From the NCBI GenBank assembly GCA_026552835.1, contig JAPMTY010000027.1, positions 1 through 13,084 on the forward strand: a stretch of DNA of 13,084 nt, given 5' to 3'. This stretch comes from Candidatus Methanoperedens sp. GTDB taxonomy: Archaea; Halobacteriota; Methanosarcinia; Methanosarcinales; Methanoperedenaceae. Made by a program: the position numbers and the translations under genes. The notes under the pieces are model-generated. The model ran no database searches. It worked only from the letters and a program-made list of their open reading frames with translations, and was not told the origin of the DNA. Below are positions 12,671 to 13,084 of this stretch, piece by piece (the first letter of the stretch is position 1; each line of letters starts with the position of its first letter).

Positions 12671-13084
12671 AATATCAAGCATGCTAATCACGCATACCAA
12701 GGCGACCATTGATGAGATGGAGGGTGCCTGGCACGGAGGCATAGACCAGCTTTTAGTCCGTCTTAAATCTCACGAACTTGTTGAAGAATGCGCTGTCCTG
12801 AAAACGTGCAACCGTGTTGAAGTGTATGTGGTTTCGCCAAAAGGAAGCAAGGTGCTTTTTGAATTCGCAAAACACATGAAAGTCTCATCGCGGATTATCG
12901 ATTTTCTTGACCACGAGGAGACTCTTCGCCATCTTCTGCGCCTGACCTGCGGCCTTGAATCCATGATAGTAGGCGAAGACCAGATTCTCGGACAGGTCAA
13001 GGAGTTATTCCTCATGGCAAAAAAAGCCCAAGCTGTCGGAAAAACACTGGATACGGCTTTTAACAAGGCAATACAGGTAGGAAA
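12663..13084 (+). CDS. hemA: Glutamyl-tRNA reductase HemA, 5' part only
   Basis: The first 140 codons of HemA, which reduces glutamyl-tRNA to glutamate-1-semialdehyde, the committed step of tetrapyrrole synthesis in archaea. The N-terminus is MTEISSMLITHTKATIDEME. VLKTCNRVEVYVV carries the catalytic cysteine (C49), and LTCGLESMIVGEDQILGQVK is the strongly conserved substrate-binding helix region. The ATG at 12663 overlaps the end of the sirC-like gene by eight bases. The frame continues off the right edge at 13084, with the NADPH-binding domain and dimerisation helix missing only because of the window. Together with the upstream genes it forms a heme/siroheme operon; hemB, hemC, hemL and hemD probably follow, by analogy with related archaea. 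Confidence 0.95.
   Translation, partial: MTEISSMLITHTKATIDEMEGAWHGGIDQLLVRLKSHELVEECAVLKTCNRVEVYVVSPKGSKVLFEFAKHMKVSSRIIDFLDHEETLRHLLRLTCGLESMIVGEDQILGQVKELFLMAKKAQAVGKTLDTAFNKAIQVG

Noticed and set aside
1..13084. CRISPR array, tRNA or rRNA gene, insertion sequence, toxin-antitoxin or defence system
   Set aside because: No regularly spaced repeats, no cloverleaf or rRNA-like sequence, no transposase motif and no recognised defence protein were found on reading either strand.

Overview
The window reads as chromosomal DNA of a heme-making archaeon, most likely in the Methanosarcinales and possibly a Candidatus Methanoperedens (ANME-2d) type. The archaeal assignment rests on aIF1, a duplicated-subunit EndA, Pth2, the Ahb (siroheme-dependent) route to heme, and TATA boxes about 25 bases upstream of starts that lack ribosome binding sites. 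The closer placement is inference. It rests on a CcmD-like cytochrome c maturation gene beside heme genes, together with molybdopterin-guanine-dinucleotide genes. I saw no rRNA, tRNA, CRISPR array, insertion sequence or phage gene.

Layout. 1-1581: the start of aIF1 (minus strand), then a DUF192 protein and the tRNA-splicing endonuclease. 1590-2603: three small proteins: a ribbon-helix-helix-like protein with a repeated box upstream, an unrecognised 100-residue protein, and a two-helix membrane protein. 2723-4755: a membrane-anchored surface protein of five Ig-like repeats, overlapping by one base a DUF169 gene. 4806-6022: a small archaeal protein, Pth2, then on the minus strand a CoA-binding-fold protein and a 43-residue CcmD-like membrane protein. 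6076-8277: heme synthase AhbD, a siroheme decarboxylase subunit and a DUF429 protein. 8274-10811: the minus-strand operon radC-mobA-fdhD-mobB. 10915-11434: a 52-residue conserved-looking protein and a three-helix membrane protein. 11568-end: the second siroheme decarboxylase subunit, precorrin-2 dehydrogenase and the start of hemA.

How the genes work together. HemA starts tetrapyrrole synthesis from glutamyl-tRNA. The Met8/SirC-like enzyme oxidises precorrin-2 towards sirohydrochlorin and siroheme. The two Lrp-like proteins form the AhbA/AhbB siroheme decarboxylase. AhbC (not in this window) makes Fe-coproporphyrin III and AhbD makes heme b. CcmD is part of the machinery that delivers heme to apocytochrome c, so its position back to back with ahbD joins heme supply and heme use. 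MobA, MobB and FdhD serve maturation of molybdenum or tungsten bis-MGD enzymes such as formate dehydrogenase or nitrate reductase-like proteins.

Most of the window is recognisable core metabolism. I did not find a clearly new defence or mobile system. The less explained parts are the surface protein/DUF169 pair, the repeated boxes before the small DNA-binding-like protein, the small unannotated proteins, and the splitting of the siroheme decarboxylase genes into two loci.
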